From positions 32,518,424-32,582,423 of the forward strand of contig OZ024828.1 in the NCBI GenBank assembly GCA_964016985.1: a stretch of 64,000 bases of DNA. The letters run 5' to 3'. Both the position numbers and the translations under genes were made by a program. The stretch is from Anodontia alba (taxonomy: Eukaryota > Mollusca > Bivalvia > Lucinida > Lucinidae). The notes under the pieces are model-generated. The model had not been told where the DNA came from, ran no database searches, and saw only the letters and a program-made list of their open reading frames with translations. Within the stretch, counting starts at the first letter, position 1; every line of letters begins with the position of its first letter. Below are positions 53,521 through 64,000 of this stretch, piece by piece.

Positions 53521-53586
53521 TGCCAACGGTGTAGACCCAGATCAAATGTCACATTACGCATTGTGTGTTCAGGGTCTACACTATTT
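53521..53586. repeat. Family H hairpin
   Basis: GCCAACGGTGTAGACCCAGA and CAGGGTCTACACTATTTTAC flank a loop ATGTCACATTACGCATTGTG. A second, decayed copy lies at 53830-53895. Confidence 0.65.
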
Positions 53587-54093
53587 TACACTTACCCAAC
53601 AATGTTTAGACATTGCAGCTGGTTCTGTAATGGCATTGTTAAAAAGATAGGGCAAGTGTTGTAAAGAGTAGAACTTGATCGAATCATCTGGTATCCCAGA
53701 TTTGTTTTTGAAACAATTGTCTTTAGAGTAATGTTTGAAAAGGTGTGTACTGAACATTTTTTTGAATCTGACTGAGAAAGTGGTTTATAGTATTTAACCT
53801 CGGGATTCTGATAAACACACCATAAGAAAAGGCAGTGACCCTGATCAGACATTACATCATAGAGTATCTTAACAAAGGTCTACACTGTTTGCCACTCAGA
53901 TAGCAGGTATAAGCTGTGTCAATAGGTAGTAATTTAATGTGTCTAATAGGGTTTATACGGTAATTACCAATATTTTACCCCTAAATACACATGTACGATA
54001 GTATAAACTGTCCATGTGGCTATTTTACAAATAAAACATTTCGAATATGACCAGCTTAATAATATTTATTCTTCGGAATTGTGATGTACAACA

Positions 54094-54146
54094 TAATAAT
54101 AATAATAGTAGTAGTAATACCACTACTACTACTACTAATAATAATA
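54094..54146. repeat. Mirror-like AAT/AGT/ACT microsatellite
   Basis: (AAT)n, then (AGT)n, then (ACT)n, then (AAT)n, so the two inner blocks are complementary and can pair as a hairpin. Confidence 0.8.
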
Positions 54147-54419
54147 ATATCATTAGTATCATTATGTTTTAATTTCCTAGATAACCATTTTATGAAACAA
54201 AATTTCTGAAAATAATATCAATTATCATTTTGTTTTAATGTATTTTGTTTTAAATATTATATTTTTTTTATTAAATATACATATTTAACACCGCATGTTG
54301 AATAGAGCTTGCACATTCTATCAGAGACAAAAATGTATGCACATGCTGATCTGGAATTACAATGGTTGCACGTCATATTTAATGCTGTTTTTATTTGGAG
54401 AGACTCTTGTTATTCACAG

Positions 54420-55640
54420 ATTTTGAGAACGTTTGAGAGAGAGAGAGACTCAATCTCATTCATTTAGTCCTTATTTGTGTACAGGAATCTAAAATGAGCA
54501 AATCGTGTCAATTAAAGTGCTAGTTTATGCAAAAAGATCAAATATTGGATTTGATTCTGTTTGTGCAATTAAAATTGCGCATAAGCATGTATGTCAATTA
54601 TGTAAAAAGCGATTTCGTTGTTTTCTTTTGTCAAGATAAGGACATAATTGGCATTCATTAGCAGTAATTGTTATTAAGAAAACATCGCAAGAGTGACCGC
54701 GCATTTAGGTATTTTTCTTGTATCCCGACAAAGCATTTTTTTTCATCATTAAACAAAAAAAAAACAAAAAAAAAAAAACAAGTAATTAAGCAGTTTGTAG
54801 TTTTCCTATGGTCAAAAGTAATTCTATCAAATTTTCATTAAAGCTTCGATAAATTGCCGAATGAAAACATAATTCGACATAAACAAAAATTAAATAAATA
54901 AGTTTATATTATCATAAATATATATCTTTGTTTTCCTTTTTGAAGCTAAATAATCTTTATAATACTATCAATGGATACCAATTCTTTTTTATTGTCCAAT
55001 TCTTACAACCTCTTTTGCAATTCATGCTAGTATCATGTGTACACAAGACCTGCGTCTGTGTAATCATTACACATTTTCTCTCCGCATTTTTAAAATATAG
55101 CTATATTCTGCAACCTGTGGGCCATTTTTAATAAAATAATTTATTCAATATTTTATTACATAACTATAGATATTAAATAGATCTATCGAATGAGAGGTTA
55201 TAATGAACGGAGAAATTTTAAAAAATATGACTTTTGGGCGATTGAATCAAGGCAATTTTTCATTTTTGTTGTAAAATACAAAGACTTAATAAGGAAAAAC
55301 CCTTGTAGCATTCATTACAATCTGGGCCATTTTAAAATTTATCTTATTTCAACAAATTTGGTATCAAATTGAAGCAGATACATTTTCCCATCTATTGCGA
55401 GGTTATAATAATATCTTGTATTATTGAAAATAAATGATTTTATTAGTTAAATGATGGGCTCCTATATAATTCTATACATTTCCACACTAGTACCTGTCTG
55501 AGAACTAGCGACATGCTGTGACGTCACAGAAGGGACCGATTGGTGCGGATTAGTACCTGTAGTACGAGAATTCCTGCATATGTATGTTTGTCATTTCTGA
55601 TTTTTAAATCAACAAAATTGTATAAAATTGTGAATAAAAG
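54420..55640. other. No recognised feature
   Basis: AT-rich DNA with no gene or named repeat. A short (GA)n run lies at about 54438-54448. Confidence 0.4.
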
Positions 55641-55647
55641 TTGCACT

Positions 55648-55681
<34 letters not shown>

Positions 55682-55690
55682 GTGTTCGTG

Positions 55691-55746
<56 letters not shown>
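55648..55746. repeat. (TG)n microsatellite with a GC-rich interruption
   Basis: About 100 bases of TG broken by CGCGCGCGCACGCGTG at 55668-55684, which strengthens its Z-DNA-forming character. Confidence 0.95.
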
Positions 55747-55747
<1 letters not shown>

Positions 55748-56035
55748 TCAAGATACGACATAATGTAGGCTATATGCATACCGATATAAAAATAATTAAA
55801 AGTTGCTGCATTTCTAATAAACAAATGATGTAAATATGGCGAAGACTCAGGGTAACGAGCGGGGTTTTTTATGTTTACTTGGAAAAATCACAAGCTAAGC
55901 TGCGTCTTCGCTGCTAGCATATGCCTTTTTGTTAACATTTCAAAAAGTCACGCACAAATCAGGGCTGCGATAAGCAGTACAAAACACCTGCGAACATATT
56001 TTCTTTGGGCAGACATCTGTAGATACGGAAATCTA

Positions 56036-56098
<63 letters not shown>
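56036..56098. repeat. (CA)n microsatellite
   Basis: About 31 CA units with one AA interruption. It lies 290 bp from the (TG)n tract, so the two can pair as long inverted repeats. Confidence 0.95.
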
Positions 56099-56100
<2 letters not shown>

Positions 56101-56649
56101 TTCAGAATGATGAGGGTTTTGATGGGGCTTATTGATTACTGACTAATGACCTTATTTTTTTTATTATTGACTACTGAGTTTTTGCCTAAAATTTTAGTGA
56201 CTACTGATTTTTATGACCTAGAATTTAACTATTAAGCCCCCAAAAATCAAAACCCAAAAAACAAAATACGCTGATTTTTGTGAAAGTAGTTTTACCGATT
56301 ACCGATAAAAAGGCATTTTAATGGTACCACCCAATCCAGACCCTCATTGATTTTCACTCCTGAACGCGCTGCCAGAACGTAAGGAAAAACGGCGTCTGTT
56401 CGTAGTATGGTATTTTCATTATGAGTATTATAAGATTTAACTAAGGTTTATAGTCTTCGACACAACAATACAGGCTATATAGTGTATGTACTAATCAACT
56501 AATAGTAACATTCATACTTGACTTTAAAACATTATGTCAAGTATGAATCTTAGTATTAGGTGACTGTAACCTATTTTTTGTGTTCTAGTTTCAGATCGGC
56601 ATTCAGCCCTTTGTTTTATTTCATCACAGTGTTTGTGATTATATGTATA

Positions 56650-56962
56650 CAGTTGACTCTCGCTATCTCGACCTCGCTTATCTCGAATAACCGCTTATTT
56701 CGAAGTGAAAATCTGGTCCCTGCCTAAAGATGAAAACCTAACAACAGGTATCAAAATATTGTTGAAAAGAGAGGAGCAATTTCTCCTCTTTTCCATAATA
56801 TTTTCAATATATCTCGAATTTGAAGTCCAATTACATATACATTTGTTAAATGTTGTTGTTCGATTTATTTTTTCCTCAATTCTGCAATTCTGACATGTCG
56901 AGGTACGGATATCTCGAAGTATTTCAGAGTCCCTTGGAATTCGAGATAACGAGAGTCGACTG
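56650..56962 (+). mobile_element. Pogo/Tigger-like MITE (copy 2)
   Basis: TA/CAGTTGACTCTCGCTATCTC to GATAACGAGAGTCGACTG. The right TA is lost (AG). The same family as 39806-40114 in opposite orientation, with GAAAATCTGGTCCCTGCC, ACCTAACAACAGGTATCAAA and GAGAGGAGCAATTTCTCCTC (a small hairpin) inside. No transposase frame. Confidence 0.88.
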
Positions 56963-57718
56963 AGGTTTCAGCTTGGCGTTTCAGCTTGGCGTTTTATCTT
57001 AAATGACACTATTTTATTCTGCTAGACCATATCTTATCAAAATCTATTTGTCTTTTCTGTTTCTGTGCTTTGTTCTCAAATATGTACCCTAAAATTAATT
57101 TTATCTCCAAAAATTGGTCTGACCTATGCAATTTCTATAGTAAGTGATTTTTTTTAATTTTTGTGTTAAAAAATATTTTTTACTTCTCTTTGCTGAAATT
57201 GAATTACTGATGTTTCACAATAATATTGTTAAAATTTCAGAAAAAAAATGAACAAGCAGACTTTGTTGAAACTCTGCCTCCGAGTTACCTACCCTACTAA
57301 TATCTGCATTGCATAATCTGCATTCATTCTACAATGGGAAAATATGAAAATATTTGATTTTTCAAAAAACATTGACTAGAATAAAGCGTTTTAGCATAGG
57401 TAGTTACAATGTATGACAAACGGTTTTGCATTAAATCCTGACAAAAGTTGCAAATTTACTTCTTGTATATAAAGCGACAAGCAAAAAACAACTTTTTGAA
57501 AGATGTCGAAAGCACAGTAGATTATGTTTGTAATTTGCAGCTGTATCTGAATTAAGGATAAATTTTTGCACGACTAAAACTGTCAGAGTATCTTCACTTG
57601 TATTAGTCTATAATACGCACCACAAGATATGTAAATTTAGAACCCACCTGCAAAAAGCGAAGATTCTTATCAGCCTGAGCAGCAGCCTGGTATTAACTTT
57701 TATTGCTCGCTAAAGCCA

Positions 57719-58171
57719 ATATAGGGATCAAACATGGATTTTCATGCATTAATTTTAACCAGGTCCCGTGGGAGGTGTTGAAAACCGAGGCCGAAGGAAG
57801 GCCGCGGTTTTCAACACCTCCCAAGGGACCTGGCGAATGTTAATGCATTGAAAAACCGTGTTCGATCGCTATTATTGCATAAAAACTGAAAACAGTAGCT
57901 ACATTTCGCGTTATTTCTTGCACTATTTTGTTTCGCCTTTTCACCGATGTCTCGTGAACGTAACTTCCACGGACTATGCTCCTTCTAGGGCCGAGCAGTA
58001 CACATCTCGTAACGGTAGCAAATCTGTGGCCCCGGTACTATCATATTGAAAGTTCCGTAGCCGTGCATTAACAGCGCGTGAATTGCCTTGATAATACATG
58101 GCTTTTCGCCGGTTAATGCGCAGCTGTTAATAACGTGCGACACTGCTTTTTATGCAATAATTTGTAACTAT
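57719..58171 (+). mobile_element. Family M foldback element, complete (copy 3)
   Basis: Begins AATATAGGGATCAAACATGG and ends GACACTGCTTTTTATGCAAT. The left 150 bp is a palindrome with perfect inner arms (GGGAGGTGTTGAAAACCG and complement). About 453 bp. A 60-codon open frame (57858-58049) also appears in copy 2, but the differences between copies change amino acids as often as not, so it is not treated as coding. Confidence 0.88.
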
Positions 58172-58457
58172 CTACAGGCGCGTTCGCCTTTAGTCTATTG
58201 GTGGTCAGTGAGGGACCGAAGCGAGGAGCATTCTTAAGTGATATGTCGTTCCCCCCCCCCCCCCACCCCCCAAAAAACTCCATTTGTAATGTAAAATTAT
58301 TTTACTTAATCGTATGTTGCCAGCTTTTGTATAATTATATTTTCTTGTGCGGATTTTAACCCTTAAAATGCCAAGAAAGCCTGCATCTGAAAATTTCGTC
58401 TGTTTATGTCGTCTGCGGAATATTTTTTCAAACTTTTCAAACCTATTTTTGCATACA

Positions 58458-58527
58458 GGCAAACAGTGTGGACCCTGATCAGACTGCTCCTAGAGAAGCA
58501 GTTTGATCTGGGCCCACACTGTTTGCT
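58458..58527. repeat. Family H hairpin
   Basis: GGCAAACAGTGTGGACCCTG and ATCTGGGCCCACACTGTTTG pair almost perfectly around ACTGCTCCTAGAGAAGCAGT. The clearest copy of the family. Confidence 0.85.
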
Positions 58528-58714
58528 AAAATGAGTTTTAAAATCACAAGCAGGTGACAAAGCAGACGACAATTGTTGTGATTGGGAGTTTAAGGGTTAA
58601 AGGCACTGGATACCCTTTGTTGATTTTTCTCCATGTTTACACGAAAGACATTTTCTTTTATTTCTTGCTAGCTTTATTACATGTTAAGTCCGTCCTGAAA
58701 ATAGGCTTACACTA

Positions 58715-58855
58715 AAATGACAATGGTTGCTCCCGATGGAGTAAATTCTTCATACCTTTTCAAAATAGACCGTTTTTTCAGAAGTGGGGACAAAACACCT
58801 TTGACAGAGTCGCCTCCGCTGAAAATACATTCAGCCCCCTTAAACTAACATTTTC
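58715..58855 (+). repeat. Family K dispersed repeat
   Basis: GGTTGCTCCCGATGGAGTAA, GTTTTTTCAGAAGTGGGGAC, AAAACACCTTTGACAGAGTC and GCCTCCGCTGAAAATACATT. Confidence 0.6.
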
Positions 58856-58904
58856 AGATGAAATGTGAGACGCTATTCTATGCAATGTGTACCAAGCGAA
58901 TATG

Positions 58905-59160
58905 AGAAAAGCCTTAATATCCACGCCGTCTGATTAGCATCTTCATTGAGGTCTATGCGGATAGCCAGACTTTAAAGCACCTTCAGGCGAACAACGAACA
59001 CTTTAATGATCCTGCTCGCGCAGTGTCTCCACTGTCCGCATGAAGAAACGTTGCACCTTTGTTCCATTCAAAATGCGTCCGGTGAAGATTCTGATCAGAC
59101 TGCGCAGATGCGCAGTCTGATCAGAATCATCGCTGGGCGCACATGTCCTAATTCATGCTT
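58905..59160. repeat. Family G foldback repeat, long copy
   Basis: Contains GCGAATATGAGAAAAGCC, GCGCAGTGTCTCCACTGTCC, CATTCAAAATGCGTCCGGTG, and the perfect hairpin TGATCAGACTGCGCAGATGC / GCAGTCTGATCA, then ATCATCGCTGGGCGCACATG. Confidence 0.8.
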
Positions 59161-59389
59161 CTAATTCATCACCCTTGGCAATGAAAGTGTCATTTTCAAT
59201 GACCTGAATCTGTACCTTATATAACTGGATAACGATCCATCAAAACAATTAAAAACAAGATCAGCGTATTCGCGCATAACTGGGAAGCACTTGCGATTTG
59301 ATAAAACTTGGTCTGAATACAAGGGTATCTTCACTATTGGAAAGATAAGAGGAGTCTTAAAGCGTATTCTGCGAAAATAAAAAATGCTG

Positions 59390-59729
59390 AAAATGAGCCG
59401 TAACATGAGAAAAAAAGGTACCTTCTGTCATGTGCGCCCAACGAAGACTCAAATTAGTCTGTACATCCACTGCAGTCTGATCAGTCTTCCTTGTCAGCAT
59501 GAAAGAAATTTGCCTCCATGGCTATCTAAATTGCACCCAGTGAAAATTCTGGTCAGACTGCGCGAATGCGCATGATGATCTGAATCTTCGCTGGCCGTAT
59601 ATGTCTGACCATTCGGCGCAAGTTATAGTACCAGTGAATATTCTGGTCAGACTGCGCGAATGCGCATGATGATCTGAATCTTCGCTGGCCGCATATGTCT
59701 GACAATTCGGCTCAAATTATAGTAGTAGA
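59390..59729. repeat. Family G foldback repeat with a tandem 98-bp duplication
   Basis: Full-length copy from CATGAGAAAAAAGGTACC to GTATATGTCTGACC, followed by a second copy of its right part. CCAGTGAAAATTCTGGTCAG (59534) and CCAGTGAATATTCTGGTCAG (59632) start two 98-bp units that are almost identical through TCTGACAATTCGGCTCAAAT. Confidence 0.88.
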
Positions 59730-59739
59730 ATTATTTTTG

Positions 59740-60520
59740 TACTCGTTCAGAGATCAAAACACGTACATGTATCATGGAATTTATTAACCAATACTTCATA
59801 TAGTAAATGTGTTCGAAGACTGCATATGTTGGATTTTGCAATACTGAAGTAGATGACGTATGCATGGTTTGGCTGCTTGGCTTCATTTGATAACCAGAAA
59901 TATCTTTAGAAAAGATATTCAGCGGCATTCAAAGGAGGGCATACATTTAAAGTCCTGTTGTACTGGAAGATCTTTTTATGCACAGTAGATTGGTGTTAGA
60001 TGTTGATTGATTGGATGAGGTGAAAATTGGTTGCTGATTTGGAGCCTTGGTCTGATGCATGTTTGGCATTAGTCGTATACTTTGTGATGTCTGGAAATTA
60101 TAGTCCGTTTCAATGAACATAGATAGCAGACTGTATCTCCGTCTTTCCGTGTAATTTTGAGGTGATTGGGTATTTGTAAAAAGTTTGCACTGACATTCTA
60201 AGTTATTAACCAATGAGAACACCGTTTACTTGCAGACGTACAGAATTTTACAATGTAAAATTGTTTCTGATTGGTGGATAATTTAGAGGAAACTCAATTC
60301 TAGACAGCTGCCGCTGAAAAAATGATTAATAATCAATGGCTACAGTTGCACCAGATTTCAAACAAACTTTCCAAATTATTCTCGATTTTCCAAATGACTT
60401 CCGCAAAGAATATTGCCTTGGCTGGGTAATACATTTATTTCGCTTTAGATTCTTCAAATAAAACTAAGCGCAGTAAGAGGGACAAAACGAACGTGAAAAC
60501 GTTAACTATATTACGAAAGC
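59740..60520. other. No recognised feature
   Basis: No gene or named repeat. AATTTTACAATGTAAAATT is a short palindrome at about 60244-60262. Confidence 0.4.
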
Positions 60521-60529
60521 CGGGTAGGG

Positions 60530-60648
60530 ACATTTCTTATTTCTAACTTCTTACTTCTAATTTCTAACTTCTAACTTCTAACTTCTAATTTCTAACTTCT
60601 AACTTCTAATTTTTAACTTCTTACTTCTTACTTCTAACTTCTAACTTC
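60530..60648 (+). repeat. (TTCTAAC)n heptamer minisatellite, first block
   Basis: Imperfect seven-base units TTCTAAC with TTCTTAC and TTCTAAT variants. Equivalent blocks recur at about 61240-61392, 62132-62217, 62818-62930 and 63598-63683. This is not the TTAGGG telomere repeat. Confidence 0.92.
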
Positions 60649-60943
60649 CATGTTCTATGTATGTATGTATGTATGTATGTATGCGTGCGTGCGTGCGTGC
60701 GTGCGTGCATGCATGCATGGGTGCGTGCATGTGTGTGTGTATGTGTGTGCGGGTAGGGACATCATTTCTGACAAAACCAAGTACATGCACAGCGAAGACT
60801 CAGACAAGCTTGTATATCTGAGTAACTACTCAGATCAGTCTACATTTGCGCTATATGGGTAATGAAAACAATACGTCTTTAAGTTATTAGTGACCTCTCA
60901 TCAGATTGGACAGACTTATCCGAGTAATTGTTATGCATATATT

Positions 60944-60994
<51 letters not shown>

Positions 60995-61399
60995 TTGGAA
61001 ATGATATGTCCCGATGGTTGTTGCATTTTTAAAAACATAGTAATTTTTATGGGTCTTGCCATGAGAGAACCTACATATTGCATTTATGACTAACTAAGGC
61101 ACAGATCATGCTGCACATCCGCGCAGTCTGATCAGTGTCATATTGTTTGGTTTCAATGTATGTATGTATGTATGTATGTATGTATGTATATGTGCACGTG
61201 TGTGTGCTTCCGAATGTGTGTGTGTGCGGGTAGGGACATTTCTTATTTCTAACTTCTTACTTCTAACTTCTTACTTCTAACTTCTAAGTTCTAACTTCTT
61301 ACTTCTAACTTCTAACTTCTTACTTCTAACTTCTAACTTCTAACTTCTTACTTCTAACTTCTTACTTCTAACTTCTAACTTCTAAGTTCCATGTTGTAT

Positions 61400-61436
61400 G
61401 TATGTATGTATGAACGTACGTACGTACGTACGTATG

Positions 61437-61469
<33 letters not shown>

Positions 61470-61640
61470 TTATATGTATGTATGTATGTAAGTTGTATGT
61501 ATGTATGTATGTATGTATGTATGTATGCATGTGTGTGTGTATGTATGTCTGTGTGTGTGTGTGACTGTGTGTGTGTGTGTGTGTGTAGTGTGTGTGCTTG
61601 TGTGTGAGTGTGTGTGTGTGAGAGAGAGAGAGAGACACAG
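61400..61640 (+). repeat. Compound (TATG)n / (CGTA)n / (TG)n / (GA)n microsatellite
   Basis: TATG units surround ACGTACGTACGTACG. They are followed by TG runs with interruptions and by a (GA)n run at 61620-61650. The matching block is at about 62930-63140. Confidence 0.9.
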
Positions 61641-61848
61641 AGAGAGAGAAAGAGAGTCCGATAGGGACATCATTCCTGACAAAACAAAGTACATGCACAG
61701 CGAAGACTCAGACAAGCTTGTATATCTGAGTAGTCTGATCAGTCTACATTTGCGCTATATGGGTAATGAACACAATACCTCTTTAAGATATTAGTGACCT
61801 CTCATCAGATTGGACAGACTTATCCGAGTAATTGCTATACATATATTG

Positions 61849-61898
<50 letters not shown>

Positions 61899-63331
61899 TT
61901 GGAAATGCTATCCCCCGGTGGTTGTTGCAATTTAAAAAAAAACATAGTAATTTTTATGGGCCTTGCCGTGAGAGAACCTACAAATTGCATATTTGAATAA
62001 CTAAGGCACAGATCATGCTGCGCATCCGCGCAGTCTGATCAGTGTCAATTGTTTGGTATGTATGTATGTATGTATGTATGTGCATGTGTGCGTGTGTGTG
62101 TGCATGCGTATGTGTGTATGAGGGTAGGGACATTTCTTATTTCTAACTTCTAACTTCTAACTTCTAATTTCTAACTTCTAACTTCTAACTTCTTACTTCT
62201 AACTTCTAACTTCCATGTTCTACGTATGTATGTTTGTATGTATGTATGTATGTATGTATGTATGTATGTATGTATGCGTGCGTGCGTGCGTGCGTGCATG
62301 CATGCATGCGTGCGTGCATGTGTGTGTATCTGTGTGCGGGTAGGGACATTATTTCTGACAAAACCAAGTACATGCACAGCGAAGACTCAGACAAGCTTGT
62401 ATATCTGAGTAACTACTCAGATCAGTCTACATTTGCGCTATATGGGTAATGAAAACAATACGTCTTTAAGTTATTAGTGACCTCTCATCAGATTGGACAG
62501 ACTTACCCGAGTAATTGCTATGCATATATTGTATTATTATTATTATTATTATTATCACTATTATTATTATTATTATATTTGGAAATGATATGTCCCGATG
62601 GTTGTTGCATTTTTAAAAACATAGTAATTTTTATGGGCCTTGCCGTGAGAGAACCTACATATTGCATTTATGACTAACTAAGGCACAGATCATGCTGCAC
62701 ATCCGCGCAGTCTGATCAGTGTCATATTGTTTGGTTTCTATGTATGTATGTATGAATGTATGTATGCATATGTGCACGTGTGTGTGCTTGCGAATGTGTG
62801 TGTGCGGGTAGGGACATTTCTTATTTCTAACTTCTAACTTCTAACTTCTTACTCCTAACTTCTAACTTCTTACTTCTAACTTCTAACTTCTAACTTCTTA
62901 CTTCTAACTTCTAACTTCTAAGTTCCATGTTGTATGTATGTATATATGAACGTACGTACGTACGTACGTATGTATGTATGTATGTATGTAAGTTTGTATT
63001 TATGTATGTATGTATGTATGTATGTATGTATGTATGTGTGTGTGTGTGTGTGTGTGTGACTGTGTGTGTGTGTGTGTGTGTGTAGTGTGTGTGTGTCTGT
63101 GTGTGTGTATGTGTGTGTGAGAGAGAGAGAGAGAGAGAGTGTGGTAGGGACATCATTTCTGACAAAACAAAGTACATGCACAGCGAAGACTCAGACAAGC
63201 TTGTATATCTAAGTAGTCTGATCAGTCTACATTTGCGCTATATGGGTAATGAACACAATACCTCTTTAAGATATTAGTGACCTCTCATCAGATTGGACAG
63301 ACTTATCCGAGTAATTGCTATACATATATTG

Positions 63332-63366
<35 letters not shown>

Positions 63367-64000
63367 TTGGAAATGCTATCCCCCGGTGGTTGTTGCAATT
63401 TAAAAAAAAACATAGTAATTTTTATGGGCCTTGCCGTGAGAGAACCTATAAATTGCATATTTGAATAACTAAGGCACAGATCATGCTGCGCATCCGCGCA
63501 GCGTGATCAGTGTCAATTGTTTGGTATGTATGTATGTATGTATGTGCATGTGTGCGTGTGTGTGTGTGCATGCGTATGTGTGTATGAGGGTAGGGACATT
63601 TCTTATTTCTAACTTCTAACTTCTAACTTCTAATTTCTAACTTCTAACTTCTAACTTCTTACTTCTAACTTCTAACTTCCATGTTCTACGTATGTATGTT
63701 TGTATGTATGTATGTATGTATGTAGGTAGGTATGTATGTATGTATGCGTGCGTGCGTGCATGCATGCAAGCATGCATGCGTGCGTGCATGTGTGTGTATG
63801 TGTATGCGGGTAGGGACATCATTTCTGACAAAACCAAGTACATGCACAGCGAAGACTCAGACAAGCTTGTATATCTGAGTAACTACTCAGATCAGTCTAC
63901 ATTTGCGCTATATGGGTAATGAAAACAATACGTCTTTAAGTTATTAGTGACCTCTCATCAGATTGGACAGACTTATCCGAGTAATTGCTATGCATATATT

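Larger units (their letters stand above)
53325..54415 (+). repeat. Direct duplication, two copies about 965 bp apart
   Basis: 53325-53440 and 54290-54415 share GCATGTTGAATACAGCTTGC / GCATGTTGAATAGAGCTTGC, AATGTATGCACATGCTGATC, TACAATGGTTGC and TTTTATTTGGAGAGACTC. The second has an insertion (ACGTCATATTTAATG). The first lies within a family G-like stretch (GATCAGTCTATAC). Confidence 0.75.
60522..64000 (+). repeat. Higher-order tandem array of alternating A/B units, runs off the window
   Basis: Units begin GGGTAGGGACATTTCTTATT at about 60522, 61228, 62122, 62806 and 63588. Each unit has a (TTCTAAC)n heptamer block, a CATGTT/CCATGT link, a (TATG)n/(TGCG)n/(TG)n block, and GGGACATCATTTCTGAC. A single-copy body follows (GCACAGCGAAGACTCAGACA, GACCTCTCATCAGATTGGAC), then (ATT)n, then GCACAGATCATGCTGC with a family G-like hairpin. 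Units 1, 3 and 5 share (GCGT)n and AACTACTCAGATCAG. Units 2 and 4 share a (GA)n run, ACGTACGTACG and AGTAGTCTGATCAG. Confidence 0.93.

Noticed and set aside
57858..58049. Conserved open frame shared by two family M copies (also 35225-35407) as a real small protein
   Set aside because: Differences between the two copies change amino acids about as often as not, copy 1 (1-277) breaks the frame, and the frame lies across a repeat body. Shared ancestry of the repeat explains it.
60530..61392. Telomeric repeat
   Set aside because: The heptamer is TTCTAAC with variants, not the animal telomere hexamer TTAGGG or its complement, and it is interrupted by unique sequence.
60650..63919. Open frames rich in MYVC, THTH or LLLL repeats at the right end
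   Set aside because: They translate (TATG)n, (CA)n and (ATT)n microsatellites.

Overview
The window looks like repeat-dense intergenic and intronic DNA from a metazoan genome, most likely a marine bivalve mollusc (venerid-type clam; inference). The grounds are the AT-rich base composition, long poly-A/T and dinucleotide tracts, tRNA-headed SINEs resembling the molluscan RUDI/V-SINE type, a CTGATCAG-rich foldback family that I associate with clam sequence, and a rhodopsin-like receptor exon with a eukaryotic splice donor. I see no operon structure, ribosome binding sites, rRNA or CRISPR array.

Protein-coding content is very small. The only convincing host exon is on the minus strand at 23944-24253. 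It is the first coding exon of a class A GPCR (N-terminus, TM1, ICL1, TM2) and ends in a consensus donor; later exons were not found. A 5'-truncated, frameshifted non-LTR retrotransposon (LINE) pseudogene occupies about 10140-12804. A weak candidate first exon with a TATA box and an NRF1-like site lies at 49931-50266.

The rest is mostly non-autonomous mobile DNA. Family A (15 copies, about 280 bp) has CATYACGAAAAC termini and a long perfect central palindrome. Family B (4 copies) and the single element at 14255 have different termini flanked by TA (mariner/pogo-like) but carry a recognisably homologous central palindrome. There are also a pogo/Tigger-like pair, a CAGTAAAACC MITE, and foldback families here called C, D, E, F, G, H, I, K and M. 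Several elements sit inside one another, so relative ages can be read: at 20113-21571 a family B element holds a family A element that itself holds another family A element, plus a family C foldback, with a further family A copy 3 bp from its end.

Tandem arrays are at 1605-2275 (about 150 bp units), 31660-34040 (about 145 bp units centred on a CCGCCATGGCGG palindrome), 38975-39550, 50480-50930, 50985-51275 and 60522-64000. The last is an alternating two-unit higher-order array, about 1.5 kb per dimer, which runs off the window end. The most distinctive observation is the shared palindromic core in elements with unrelated termini, together with reconstructed target sites for family A that show no consistent target-site duplication.
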